Below are positions 26,071 to 34,832 of a stretch of 64,000 nucleotides of DNA, piece after piece. The notes beneath the pieces were generated by a model. It had not been told where the DNA came from, did not search any database, and worked only from the letters and a program-made list of their open reading frames with translations. The stretch covers positions 1 to 64,000 of the forward strand of contig JAWKTZ010000010.1 in NCBI GenBank assembly GCA_041398845.1. The letters are read 5' to 3'. The position numbers and the translations under genes were made by a program. Within the stretch, counting starts at the first letter, position 1, and each line of letters opens with the position of its first letter. Source of the DNA: Fuerstiella sp041398845 (GTDB lineage: Bacteria > Planctomycetota > Planctomycetia > Planctomycetales > Planctomycetaceae).

Positions 26071-29000
26071 CTATCCCAGCAAAAGCCCCGCATACCCGAC
26101 AACGCGACTGGCATCTCCGGAAACCTCAGCGCTTGTCGCATAGCCAACACGCTGGAGACGGGACAGTCGTCCGAGACGCCTGAGAGCTTCCATCACAATC
26201 ACGGCGGGAAGGATTCCGCACATCGAAATGCTGTTGGACGTCACTGTTTCGTAAAGTTTCGCGGGGTCCAGAGTCTCCATCGCGGCGAGTGCCATTTCGT
26301 CAAGTCGGCGGTTCTCTGGATCGCTGGCGAAGTGGTTCATGTCACTGGAAATGACCAGCAACGGCGGCACGGGAAGTTCCGACAGCACGTCTGCCAGTTG
26401 CCGACCGAATGTCAGGCCGCGTTCAAGGTTGCCTCCTCCGATGGCAATGCCGACAACTTTCGAGTTCGGCGCCAGTGCCTGCAGTAACGGTAACTCCACT
26501 TCGATGCAGTGTTCCTGTGCATGAGCGGCTGCGTCCGGTTCCAGGCCGTCGATGCGTTCGGACAGTCGCTGCGCCAGATCTGTGTCGGACGCGATCGTCG
26601 CGTTCGGCAGTCTCCATGTCGCATGAGGAGCCACGGCCCAGTCGACTCCGTGACGTGTGTGTTTGGGCCCGATTATCAGCACGGTGTCCGGGATCTGAAT
26701 TCGCTTCAGCACGTCGCCCGCGATGCGACCGGAATATTGCAAGCCGGCGTGAGGCACCATCACGGCCGGCCAGACTTCTTTTTCGACCGGAATATCCTTC
26801 AGGCAACGGTGAACAATGGCGGCGAGCGCCGGCGGACTGGACGGGTAGAACTTTCCCGCAACTGCCGGCGGACGGATTTCCGGTCCGGACTGTGCCTGCG
26901 AGACGTTGGCGTAACGGAAGTCCGCCGCACTGGAAACGGCGGCCAAACTAAAAACCTGCGCTGATGCGGGCATCGACACTTTCGCGGCTTCAGGTGTTGC
27001 TTTGATAAGTTCGTCCGTCGAACGATTGCGCGAAAATATCCATGCCGACCGCTGACCTTCCAGCACCAGAACAGCTCGATCGCGCGGATCAATTCCTCGG
27101 GCATCGACAGATTGCAGCACACCATGCATCGCAGCATCCGCAAACAGAATCAGATCCACCTGCATGGTGGAAATCACCTGCGAGGTCGCTTGTGCGTTCC
27201 GCAGCCAGTTGGCCGCTGATTCCGTCAACTTCAGGAGAGTCGTCTGCAACGGATAGCCGTTACGAAACTGCAACTGCGACAGAATCAGACTCTGATCGAT
27301 CGCCGGAAACGTCAACCGCAGCGCAATTCCATCCACTGTCACGTCAGGGCAGTTGGCCGGGAAACAACTCGGCACCGCTCCCTGAAACAGAGCCCGGATG
27401 TTTCCACGAGCAAACGCAGCGAGTGTTTCGACCTCTGCCTGAGTGACCGGATGGCTGCGGAATGTTTCGGCCTTCTGAATGGCGGCTGCATCGAAGTCGT
27501 GTTCGATCATCCGGCCTTCAAATCGGACCAGTTGCGAATCGGGCTGCTGCCAGGCTGTGATCGGCAACCCGGCTTTGCGACACACCTGATCCAGAAACGT
27601 GCGAGCATCCCAGTTGCGTTCGATGGCGACGACAGGCAGCAGCAGACCCGACTGCTGGCCTCGAACAATCTTCAGCCCATGCGTCCCCACTTCCACGGCA
27701 TTGATCCGATCTTCGCCCTGCTCTGTCACATCTTCAAAGTTGAACAGTACCGTTACGTCCAGTGTCAGGTAAGGCAATTCCGTCGCCGACACAGGAGGAA
27801 ATCGATGATCGTCTCTGGCCGTGCGTTTGGCCGCCTGAGCCAGCGCGGTCATCAGCTTCATCGGCTGTCCCAGAGTTCCACAGCAGCCACGCAACTGCTG
27901 GCCGCGTTTCACCGTCACGAACACTCCCATCACCGTTGTGTCGGCCGCGTTTCCCAATGTCACGTCCGGCAGAACGATGGCGCGATTGGTGACGGTGGCC
28001 GCAACGATCTCACACGCCGCCTGATGAATTCTGGTTTCCTGTTCCGAAGTCAGTCGAGGTTTGTCGCGGACGGCCTCCATCGTTTGATTCCTGTCGTTGA
28101 TGTTTGATTCTGTCTGTTTCGCGGAATTGATTCGCAGCGATACCAGTTCCGGTGCCGCCGTTTGATAGTTGCCGATGCGAACGGGTAAGCGGCGGCGGCC
28201 CCACGTTCCTGGTTGGGTGTCAAAGTGCCCCGCGATTTCGATTCCGCATGCGCCACAGCGATTGTTCTGCAACTGATAGCGTCCCAGTTCGTAGCAGTTT
28301 CGTTCGATCAGCAGCTCACCGCAACCCGGGCACCAGGTACTTTGATGGACGACGTCATCAACATTGCCCACATAAGCGAACTTCAGGCCCTGCTGCAAAG
28401 CGATCTGTCGAGCCTGCAGCAGCGCTTCGTGCGGCGTGCGATCGCGATCCATCATGCGGAAATCCGGATGGAAGGCGCTGAAGTGGATTGGCACGTCCGA
28501 GCCCACGGCTTGCAGAATCCAGTCGCACATGCGCCGGATTTCATCCGGTGAGTCATTGGCATCGGGAATCAGCAGATTGGTGATTTCAAACCACACGTCG
28601 CTTTCGTGCTTCAGCCAGCGCAGAGTTTCCAGCACGGGTGCAAGTTTTGAATACGTGATCTTCCGGTAGAAGTCTTCGGTGAACGCTTTCAGATCAACGT
28701 TGGCGGCGTCCATCGCATGGAAGAAAGTCGGCCGAGCTTCCGGCATGATATAACCCGCCGTCACGGCCACCGATTTGATTCCAGCAGTTCGACACGCTTT
28801 CGCCGTTTCGATGGCGTATTCGGCCCAGATGATCGGGTCGTTGTAAGTGTACGCGACACTGCGGCAGCCGGTTTGCACTGCCGCTGCCGCGATCATTTCC
28901 GGCAGCGCGAGTTCGCTGAGCCGTTCGACTTCGCGTGACTTCGAAATGTCCCAGTTCTGACAGAACTGACAGCCCAGATTACAGCCCGCCGTTCCAAACG

Positions 29001-29277
29001 ACAGCACGGCTGTGCCGGGATGGAAATGATTCAGCGGCTTCTTTTCGATGGGATCGATGCAGAAACCGGTACTCCGCCCAAACGTTGTCAGCTTCATGTC
29101 GCCGTCAATGTTTTGACGCACAAAACAGAAGCCTCGATCACCCGGCTTCAGACTGCATTCGCGGGGACACAGATCACAGATGATGCGTCCCGGTTCCTGA
29201 GCCGTATGCCACCAGCCGCCTGAAACAAAGCCGCTGGCATCGGGTTGACTGTCAGGTGGTGCAACGACAGTTTTCAT
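26071..29277 (-). CDS. Fused AmmeMemoRadiSam protein (AmrS-AmrA-AmrB)
   Basis: One 1068-residue chain joins all three AmmeMemoRadiSam families. Residues 1-370 are the radical SAM enzyme: C99-x3-C103-x2-C106 (GCNLGCQFCQNWD) binds the [4Fe-4S] cluster, and a CxxC pair set (C316/C319, C341/C344) forms a zinc-ribbon-like element. Residues about 405-600 are AMMECR1, with its signature as LRGCCGTLG (462-470). Residues about 800-1068 are MEMO1, with MVPHAGLQYSGRIAGDV, HAQEHCIEVELPLL and ISSDMNHF as the metal-site motifs. Residues about 605-795 match no named family; they contain LILFADAAMHGVLQSVDARG. The three proteins are often adjacent genes; full fusion is less usual. Their role is still unclear. 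Confidence 0.92.
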   Translation of the reverse strand: MKTVVAPPDSQPDASGFVSGGWWHTAQEPGRIICDLCPRECSLKPGDRGFCFVRQNIDGDMKLTTFGRSTGFCIDPIEKKPLNHFHPGTAVLSFGTAGCNLGCQFCQNWDISKSREVERLSELALPEMIAAAAVQTGCRSVAYTYNDPIIWAEYAIETAKACRTAGIKSVAVTAGYIMPEARPTFFHAMDAANVDLKAFTEDFYRKITYSKLAPVLETLRWLKHESDVWFEITNLLIPDANDSPDEIRRMCDWILQAVGSDVPIHFSAFHPDFRMMDRDRTPHEALLQARQIALQQGLKFAYVGNVDDVVHQSTWCPGCGELLIERNCYELGRYQLQNNRCGACGIEIAGHFDTQPGTWGRRRLPVRIGNYQTAAPELVSLRINSAKQTESNINDRNQTMEAVRDKPRLTSEQETRIHQAACEIVAATVTNRAIVLPDVTLGNAADTTVMGVFVTVKRGQQLRGCCGTLGQPMKLMTALAQAAKRTARDDHRFPPVSATELPYLTLDVTVLFNFEDVTEQGEDRINAVEVGTHGLKIVRGQQSGLLLPVVAIERNWDARTFLDQVCRKAGLPITAWQQPDSQLVRFEGRMIEHDFDAAAIQKAETFRSHPVTQAEVETLAAFARGNIRALFQGAVPSCFPANCPDVTVDGIALRLTFPAIDQSLILSQLQFRNGYPLQTTLLKLTESAANWLRNAQATSQVISTMQVDLILFADAAMHGVLQSVDARGIDPRDRAVLVLEGQRSAWIFSRNRSTDELIKATPEAAKVSMPASAQVFSLAAVSSAADFRYANVSQAQSGPEIRPPAVAGKFYPSSPPALAAIVHRCLKDIPVEKEVWPAVMVPHAGLQYSGRIAGDVLKRIQIPDTVLIIGPKHTRHGVDWAVAPHATWRLPNATIASDTDLAQRLSERIDGLEPDAAAHAQEHCIEVELPLLQALAPNSKVVGIAIGGGNLERGLTFGRQLADVLSELPVPPLLVISSDMNHFASDPENRRLDEMALAAMETLDPAKLYETVTSNSISMCGILPAVIVMEALRRLGRLSRLQRVGYATSAEVSGDASRVVGYAGLLLG

Positions 29278-29370
29278 GAGCCATCCTTTCCGCTGGCCGT
29301 CGATTTTTCAGGAGAACCATTTGGAGTGCGATGGCTGGGCATCGCTTTGGTTACTTTAGCCACTGGACTG

Positions 29371-29451
29371 CCCACGGATGGTATACGTTACCACGGATAA
29401 AACGCGCCCGCGCGATGTGCTTCATCCGTGGTAACGTATACCATCGGTGGG
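29371..29451. repeat. 28-bp-arm inverted repeat (hairpin element)
   Basis: The arm at 29371-29398 (core ATGGTATACGTTACCACGG) pairs with 29424-29451 at 27 of 28 positions around a 25-base loop. A third, partly diverged copy of the arm lies at 30042-30070, on the other side of ribH. The stem is long enough to be a strong hairpin in either transcript. There is no T-run after it, so it is not a typical intrinsic terminator. Confidence 0.88.
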
Positions 29452-29524
29452 CAAAGCTTCGCCGTCCTCACGAATGTGATCTGAGCCCCGATCGTCGGCC
29501 CAGCGCACGCTGCCTGCGGCATTG

Positions 29525-29989
29525 TTAAATCTTTCGCAGCACGTTGACCATTTCGATGGCGGCCAGCGTTGCCTCCGTTCCCTTGTTGCCCACCTTGCCG
29601 CCGGCTCGGTCCAGGGCCTGTTCCATGGATTCACAGGTGATGACGCCGAAGGTCACGGGGACTCCGGTTTCGCGACTGACGGCCATGATGCCGGCCGCGA
29701 CCTGGCTGTTGATGTATTCGTGGTGAGTTGTGCTGCCCTGAATGACGGCTCCGACGCAGATCACGGCGGCATACTTGCCGCTGGCGGCCAGCTTTTGAGC
29801 CGCGAGTGGGATTTCGAAGGAGCCGGGTACGGAGACGACGTCAATGCGATCGGGATTACCACCGTGACGCGCGATGGTTTCGCAGGCTCCGTCAACAAGG
29901 CGCGACGTGATCAGGTCGTTGAAGCGGGAAACAACAATTGCGAAGGCGGCGTCGGGACAGACAAGTTCGCCGTGGATGGAATTTGGCAT
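29525..29989 (-). CDS. ribH: 6,7-dimethyl-8-ribityllumazine synthase
   Basis: The 154-residue enzyme makes the lumazine precursor of riboflavin. AIVVSRFNDLITSRLVDGA is the substrate-binding opening, DVVSVPGSFEIPLAAQKLA and AVICVGAVIQGSTTHHEYI (with the His pair near the active site) are diagnostic, and VTFGVITCESMEQALDRAG is the C-terminal block. The start at 29989 is chosen because the family begins shortly before the F-N-D block. Members of the same repeat family lie on both sides of the gene. Confidence 0.95.
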   Translation of the reverse strand: MPNSIHGELVCPDAAFAIVVSRFNDLITSRLVDGACETIARHGGNPDRIDVVSVPGSFEIPLAAQKLAASGKYAAVICVGAVIQGSTTHHEYINSQVAAGIMAVSRETGVPVTFGVITCESMEQALDRAGGKVGNKGTEATLAAIEMVNVLRKI

Positions 29990-30040
29990 GTGGCGTTTGT
30001 GAGTGGAATTTGTTGACGGGTGTCTTGTGTGACGGGTTTT

Positions 30041-30100
30041 TACCACGGATGGTATACGTTGCCACGGATGAAGCTCATCGCGCGGGGGAAACATCCGTGG
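30041..30100. repeat. Diverged copy of the 29.4-kb hairpin repeat
   Basis: ACCACGGATGGTATACGTTG (30042-30061) matches the arm at 29371. CCACGGATG (30062-30070) and CATCCGTGG (30092-30100) form a shorter 9-base stem. It lies between ribH and rho. Confidence 0.8.
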
Positions 30101-30134
30101 TCGCACGTGTCTCAATCTCGTGATTTCGGTGAGT

Positions 30135-31529
30135 CTACTCCAGGCTCATTCCCAGCAGAAACTCTTCATTGCTTTTTGTGCGTTTCATTCGGTTGACCAG
30201 CAGCTCCATGGCTTCCACCGGATTCATGTCATTTAACACGCGACGCAACGCCCACACCAGTTGCAGTTCGTCTTCCTGCATCAGAAGCTCTTCGCGACGT
30301 GTTCCCGAACGGTTGACGTCGATTGCGGGCCAGATGCGTTTTTCGACCATGCGGCGGTCAAGATGCAGTTCGGTGTTTCCGGTGCCCTTGAATTCTTCAA
30401 AGATCACTTCGTCCATGCGGCTTCCGGTATCCACCAATGCAGTGGCCACAATGGTCAGGCTGCCGCCTTCTTCGACGCATCGAGCGGCTCCGAAAAATCG
30501 CTTGGGATTCTGCAGAGCATTCGCGTCGACTCCGCCGGACAGCGTCTTGCCCGAATTGGGAACTTCCGTGTTCCATGCTCGAGCCAGTCTGGTGATCGAA
30601 TCCAGAAAGATGATCACATCATGGCCGTATTCGACCATGCGTTTGGCTTTTTCGATCACCATTTCCGACACCTGAATGTGCCGGGATGTCGGTTCGTCAA
30701 ACGTGCTGCTCACCACTTCGCAATTGCTGCTCTTCAGCTTGCGTTCCATGTCCGTGACCTCTTCCGGTCGTTCGTCGATGAGCAGTACGATGACGTAGGC
30801 GTCCGGATGATTCTGTCGCACAGCATCCGCCATCTGCTGCAGCAGAATCGTTTTCCCGGCGCGCGGGGGAGACACAATCAGACCTCGCTGACCCAGTCCG
30901 ATGGGAGCAATCAGGTCGACGATGCGTGTGCTGATGTGTGGAGCTTTGTCGGCCAGTCGCAGTCGCTTTTCGGGGTGCAGCGGAGTCAGGTCGTCAAAGA
31001 AAACTTTGGCGGTCAGCAGGTTGGGATCCTGCCCGTTGATCGCTTCCACTCGCAGCAACGCGAAGTAGCGTTCGTTCTCCTTTGGCGGACGAATCTGTCC
31101 GGCGACGGTGGCTCCGGTTCGCAGGCCGAACCGGCGAATCTGGCTGGGGCTGACGTAGATGTCGTCGGGACATGGCAGGTAGTGGTAATCGGGGCTACGC
31201 AGGAATCCGAAACCGTCCGGCAGAATTTCCAGAGTGCCTTCCCCGAACATCAGCCCGCTCATGCGAGTGCGTTCTTTCAGAATCCTGAAGATGAGGTCCT
31301 GTTTTTTGAGGCCGGAGAATTCCGTCAGGTTTTCTCGTTCCGCGATTTCGAGCAATTCCTTCATCGACATCCTCTGCAGGTCGGCGATGTTGAATTCTGC
31401 TGCCTTGGACGGTGCGAACGCGTCGGACGTTTCCTGTCCGCTTCCTGAATCATGGATGCGCGGTTCGGAGCGGCGTGCTTTGCTGACTGTTGTCTGTGGG
31501 CTTTCGCCGGATGAGTTTTGAGATGTCAT
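30135..31529 (-). CDS. rho: Transcription termination factor Rho
   Basis: The 464-residue hexameric RNA helicase ends transcription of untranslated RNA. A low-complexity N-terminus of about 40 residues precedes the Rho N-terminal helical domain (MSMKELLEIAERENLTEFSG), then the cold-shock-like RNA-binding domain (GTLEILPDGFGFLRS), then the RecA-type ATPase with Walker A SPPRAGKTILLQQMA (about 213-227) and IVLLIDERPEEVTDM. ATG 31529 has AGGAGG upstream. coaE lies 179 bases upstream on the same strand. Confidence 0.96.
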   Translation of the reverse strand: MTSQNSSGESPQTTVSKARRSEPRIHDSGSGQETSDAFAPSKAAEFNIADLQRMSMKELLEIAERENLTEFSGLKKQDLIFRILKERTRMSGLMFGEGTLEILPDGFGFLRSPDYHYLPCPDDIYVSPSQIRRFGLRTGATVAGQIRPPKENERYFALLRVEAINGQDPNLLTAKVFFDDLTPLHPEKRLRLADKAPHISTRIVDLIAPIGLGQRGLIVSPPRAGKTILLQQMADAVRQNHPDAYVIVLLIDERPEEVTDMERKLKSSNCEVVSSTFDEPTSRHIQVSEMVIEKAKRMVEYGHDVIIFLDSITRLARAWNTEVPNSGKTLSGGVDANALQNPKRFFGAARCVEEGGSLTIVATALVDTGSRMDEVIFEEFKGTGNTELHLDRRMVEKRIWPAIDVNRSGTRREELLMQEDELQLVWALRRVLNDMNPVEAMELLVNRMKRTKSNEEFLLGMSLE

Positions 31530-31708
31530 GGCCGCTGGGGGCCTCCTGAAGGGGCGGGCGAATCGTGAGAATTCACGTGAGACGGGAACGAATATTCGGC
31601 TACTGGCGTCGTTGAACAACGATGAGTCAGAAGCGATGGCTGAGGATTGTCTGACGGCGCGATGTTGGGTGAGTCTGAAGGGTGTGAGCCGTCGGCCGGA
31701 ACTCGGCT

Positions 31709-32320
31709 TTATGGAGTTTGTCTTGTTAACACGGAGTCAAGGATCTGTTTCATTTCGCTGGCAGCTTCCGAGATGGATTTTGAGTTGTCCACCACAAAGT
31801 CGGCTCGGGCTTTTTTTTCATCCACGTGGATTTGAGTCGCTTCGCGGCGAGCCAACTCTTCAGCCGACCAGCCTCGATTTTCCAGCACACGCTGCTGCCG
31901 GATGGGCAGTGGAGTATCGACGAAAATCAACCAGTTGCAGGTTGCGTCCCAGCCGCCTTCCAGCAACAGGGCTGCGTCAAGAATGACCGCGTCAACATCC
32001 CTGGACGCGGAGTCAATTTCTGAATGAATCACTCGGCGGATGGCCGGGTGGATAATGTTGTTGAGCTGTTTTCTGGCTGCGTGATGTTTCCGTGTTTCGC
32101 CGAACACGTGCTTTGCCATTCTGGATCGGTCGACGGACCCGTCCGGTGCGAACACATGATCACCGAAGTGCCGACGAATTTCTGATTGAATCTTCGGATC
32201 AGACAACTGTTCGTGCCCGATTCTGTCTGCATCAATTATGTGCAGCTTCAAACCGGAAACATGACGAACCACAGACGACTTGCCGGAACCAACTCCGCCC
32301 AGAATGCCGATCACTGGCAC
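31709..32320 (-). CDS. coaE: Dephospho-CoA kinase
   Basis: The 203-residue enzyme phosphorylates dephospho-CoA in the last step of coenzyme A synthesis. The P-loop is GGVGSGKSS (8-16), followed by LHIIDADRIGHEQL with the substrate-site Asp-Arg. NNIIHPAIRRVI and VILDAALLLEGGWD are the lid and core blocks, and RQQRVLENRGWSAEE is typical of the C-terminal helices. Length is normal. It precedes rho on the same strand. Confidence 0.93.
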   Translation of the reverse strand: MPVIGILGGVGSGKSSVVRHVSGLKLHIIDADRIGHEQLSDPKIQSEIRRHFGDHVFAPDGSVDRSRMAKHVFGETRKHHAARKQLNNIIHPAIRRVIHSEIDSASRDVDAVILDAALLLEGGWDATCNWLIFVDTPLPIRQQRVLENRGWSAEELARREATQIHVDEKKARADFVVDNSKSISEAASEMKQILDSVLTRQTP

Positions 32321-32617
32321 TTTGGAGGAATCCGCTTCGGGGGAACCTGTTGCAGACAGCGTAAAAACCTGAATTTAGAAAGTGGTGAGAATTGAGATTA
32401 TGGAAGAAAGGTCATTCATCCGCCGTGTGGTGCGAATGCGAATTGTTTGATTGGAAATCGGAGGTATGCACAGCCGAACGGCGTGGATGATTTGAAATGG
32501 TCGACCGACAGCCGCCAGTCACTGGAAATTATGTTGCGGTGACAGTTCAGATGTCAAACGGTAGACTTCGCCGAAGCCCTCTTTTCACACAGTTTTTGCA
32601 GCGAAAGCCCGCCAGTA

Positions 32618-34441
32618 ATGTCCGCAGATGCGATTTCTCAGGTTGAACAAGCCGCCGCTCAGGGAAAACTGACCGCAGATACCCCGGCTCACATCAGGGA
32701 TTGGCTGTCAAAGGACTGCGTTTCGCAATATCACGCTCGCATTCGGGAACTGATTGCTGCTCAGGACTGGACCAAACTGGACGAACTGTTCTGGACCAGT
32801 ATTCCGTTTGGCACAGGAGGGCGTCGAGGACCCATGGGTGAACTGGGCCCCGCCAGTATCAACGATCGCACGATTGCAGAGTCTGCTCATGGGCTGGCCA
32901 GCTATCTGAAGAAGTCTGGTGTCACGTCCGGAGGTTCGGCGGTGGTGACCTGCGATACTCGCAATAAATCGATGCATTTTGCCAGACTGACCGCAACAAC
33001 TTTCGCTGCGCACGGGCTGAAGGTATTCCTGTTTGAAAATCATCGTTCCACGCCGGAGCTGTCATTTGCCGTACGGAAACTGGGTTGCGACATCGGCGTC
33101 ATGATCTCGGCGTCTCATAATCCTCCGGCCGACAACGGGTTCAAGGCCTATTGGTCGAACGGTGCTCAGGTCATTCCTCCTCACGACAATGGGATTATCA
33201 CCGAAGTCGAAGGCGCGGAGGACATTCCAACCGTCGACTACGACGCGGCCGTCGCTTCCGGCAGAATCGAACTGGTGGGCGAGGTGCTGGATCAACAATA
33301 CGTCGACGAAGTCGTCGCGCTGAGTCAGTCGTCGAATCGAAACATTTCGGCCGTGTTTACTCCCCTTCATGGTGTTGGCGAAACGTCGATTTATCGAATT
33401 CTGCAGCAAGCGGGATTCGAAGGAGTCGACATCTTTGAAGATCATCGCAAACCGGACGGCAACTTTCCAAACGTACCGAAGCACCTGCCGAACCCGGAGC
33501 TTTTGGAGGTCTTCAATCCTGTCATCGACTGGGTGAAGAACACCGGACATCCGGCCGACTTGATTCTGGCTTCGGATCCGGACGCTGACCGTCTGGGAGT
33601 GATGGTGCGGAATGTTGAAGGTGGATTCACCGCAATCACCGGCAATCAGACGGGCGCGCTGATCACCGACTATCTGCTTGCCAAACGCAAAGCATCCGGA
33701 CAGTTGTCGCCGCACGACTTCGTTGTGGAAACGCTGGTCACAACTCCACTGGTGAAAGCCATCGCCGAAAGCTACGGAGTTCGAGCATTCAGCGAACTGC
33801 TGGTCGGCTTCAAATGGATTGCACAGACGATGGAAGACAACGGGCCGAACCACTTTGTGTTCGGCTGCGAAGAATCGATCGGTTTTCTGGCCGGGCAGTA
33901 TTGTCGTGACAAAGACGGTGCGATTGGAGCTTTGTTTATTCTGGAACTCGCTGCGGAACTGAAGTCGGAAGGAAAGACGCTGCTGGATCACCTGGATGAT
34001 CTGTACCGCCGACACGGATATCACGCCGAGGGCCAGACATCGATCTATTGTGAAGGACCGACCGGTAAGGCAAAAATCGACGGACTCATGCAGACTCTGC
34101 GCGAAAACCCTCCGGCAGAATTCGGCCCGATTCGCTTTGTGGAGGTCGCGGATTATTCGTCGGGAAAACGCACCGAAATTCCCGGTGGTCAGTCATTGGG
34201 GACGATCGTCAAACCAACCGGTGATCTGTTGATTTACAAATCGACGGAAGATGGTCCGGTCAGAATTCAAATCGCCGGACGTCCATCAGGCACCGAGCCC
34301 AAGATCAAGTTCTACTTCTTCTGCCAGTCTGATCTGTCACCCGGAGTTGACCTGAATCAGGCAAAGGGTGCCGGTGACAGCACCATGAAAGAAGTTCAGG
34401 CCGCACTTTCGGCATGGGCCGATCAACAACTGGCGGATTGA
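32618..34441 (+). CDS. Phosphohexomutase (phosphoglucomutase/phosphomannomutase family)
   Basis: The 607-residue alpha-D-phosphohexomutase interconverts hexose 1- and 6-phosphates. Domain 1 has FGTGGRRGPMGELGP and the phosphoserine loop ISASHNPPADNGFKAYWSNG (Ser near residue 164). The metal loop DPDADRLGVMV is near 320, and VLLVGFKW-like LLVGFKWIAQTM with FGCEESIGF (about 415) binds sugar. The C-terminal phosphate loop is RPSGTEPKIKFYF. The size suits the long PGM/PMM clade (phospho-sugar mutase). About 300 bases separate it from the divergent coaE, where I see no gene. Confidence 0.92.
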   Translation: MSADAISQVEQAAAQGKLTADTPAHIRDWLSKDCVSQYHARIRELIAAQDWTKLDELFWTSIPFGTGGRRGPMGELGPASINDRTIAESAHGLASYLKKSGVTSGGSAVVTCDTRNKSMHFARLTATTFAAHGLKVFLFENHRSTPELSFAVRKLGCDIGVMISASHNPPADNGFKAYWSNGAQVIPPHDNGIITEVEGAEDIPTVDYDAAVASGRIELVGEVLDQQYVDEVVALSQSSNRNISAVFTPLHGVGETSIYRILQQAGFEGVDIFEDHRKPDGNFPNVPKHLPNPELLEVFNPVIDWVKNTGHPADLILASDPDADRLGVMVRNVEGGFTAITGNQTGALITDYLLAKRKASGQLSPHDFVVETLVTTPLVKAIAESYGVRAFSELLVGFKWIAQTMEDNGPNHFVFGCEESIGFLAGQYCRDKDGAIGALFILELAAELKSEGKTLLDHLDDLYRRHGYHAEGQTSIYCEGPTGKAKIDGLMQTLRENPPAEFGPIRFVEVADYSSGKRTEIPGGQSLGTIVKPTGDLLIYKSTEDGPVRIQIAGRPSGTEPKIKFYFFCQSDLSPGVDLNQAKGAGDSTMKEVQAALSAWADQQLAD

Positions 34442-34499
34442 TGTTTGGCGTGTTTGTGTTTCAGGAAATTCGGTAACGAGCTCCAAATTCCGCGGAGGC

Positions 34500-34670
34500 A
34501 GTTGGCCATGCGCTGGGTTGCACGTCTTCGAAGAAGGCGTGTCGCGCAGCGATGGGAAACCGTGTTCAGATTGCCTGATTGGCCATAGACCGACTCTTCC
34601 GGGAAACCCGTCGAACCTGAGTTTCCTGTCGCTGCGCGACACACCATGCCTGAACGGCAAGATGTCCTAC
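34500..34670. repeat. Diverged single copy of the 13.3-kb structured repeat
   Basis: The opening matches the 13.3-kb units over TTCGAAGAAGGCGTGTCGCG, with an occasional base change. Arms GTGTCGCGCAGCGATGGGAA (34539 onward) and GTTTCCTGTCGCTGCGCGAC (34621 onward) pair at 20 of 22 positions around a 60-base loop. ATGCCTGAACGGCAAGATGT near 34647 matches the TGCCTGAACGGCAACCTGTG part of the same family. The rest of 34442-34832 shows no gene. Confidence 0.8.
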
Positions 34671-34832
34671 CCCGCCCGTGATTCTCAGGCCACCGGAACG
34701 ATGTCCCGCTGCAAGACCGCTCGGACTGCGATGCCGCCCTCTTTCCAGATGCATACACGCTCAATGAGTTTGTCGTACGGCGGCCTACAAAAAACACAGG
34801 CGTCCAATTAGACTCCCGGTTTTCCACTCTCA

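Noticed and set aside
30261..31448. 395-residue plus-strand ORF opposite rho
   Set aside because: It is antisense to a clear rho gene and has no start signal or recognisable motif.
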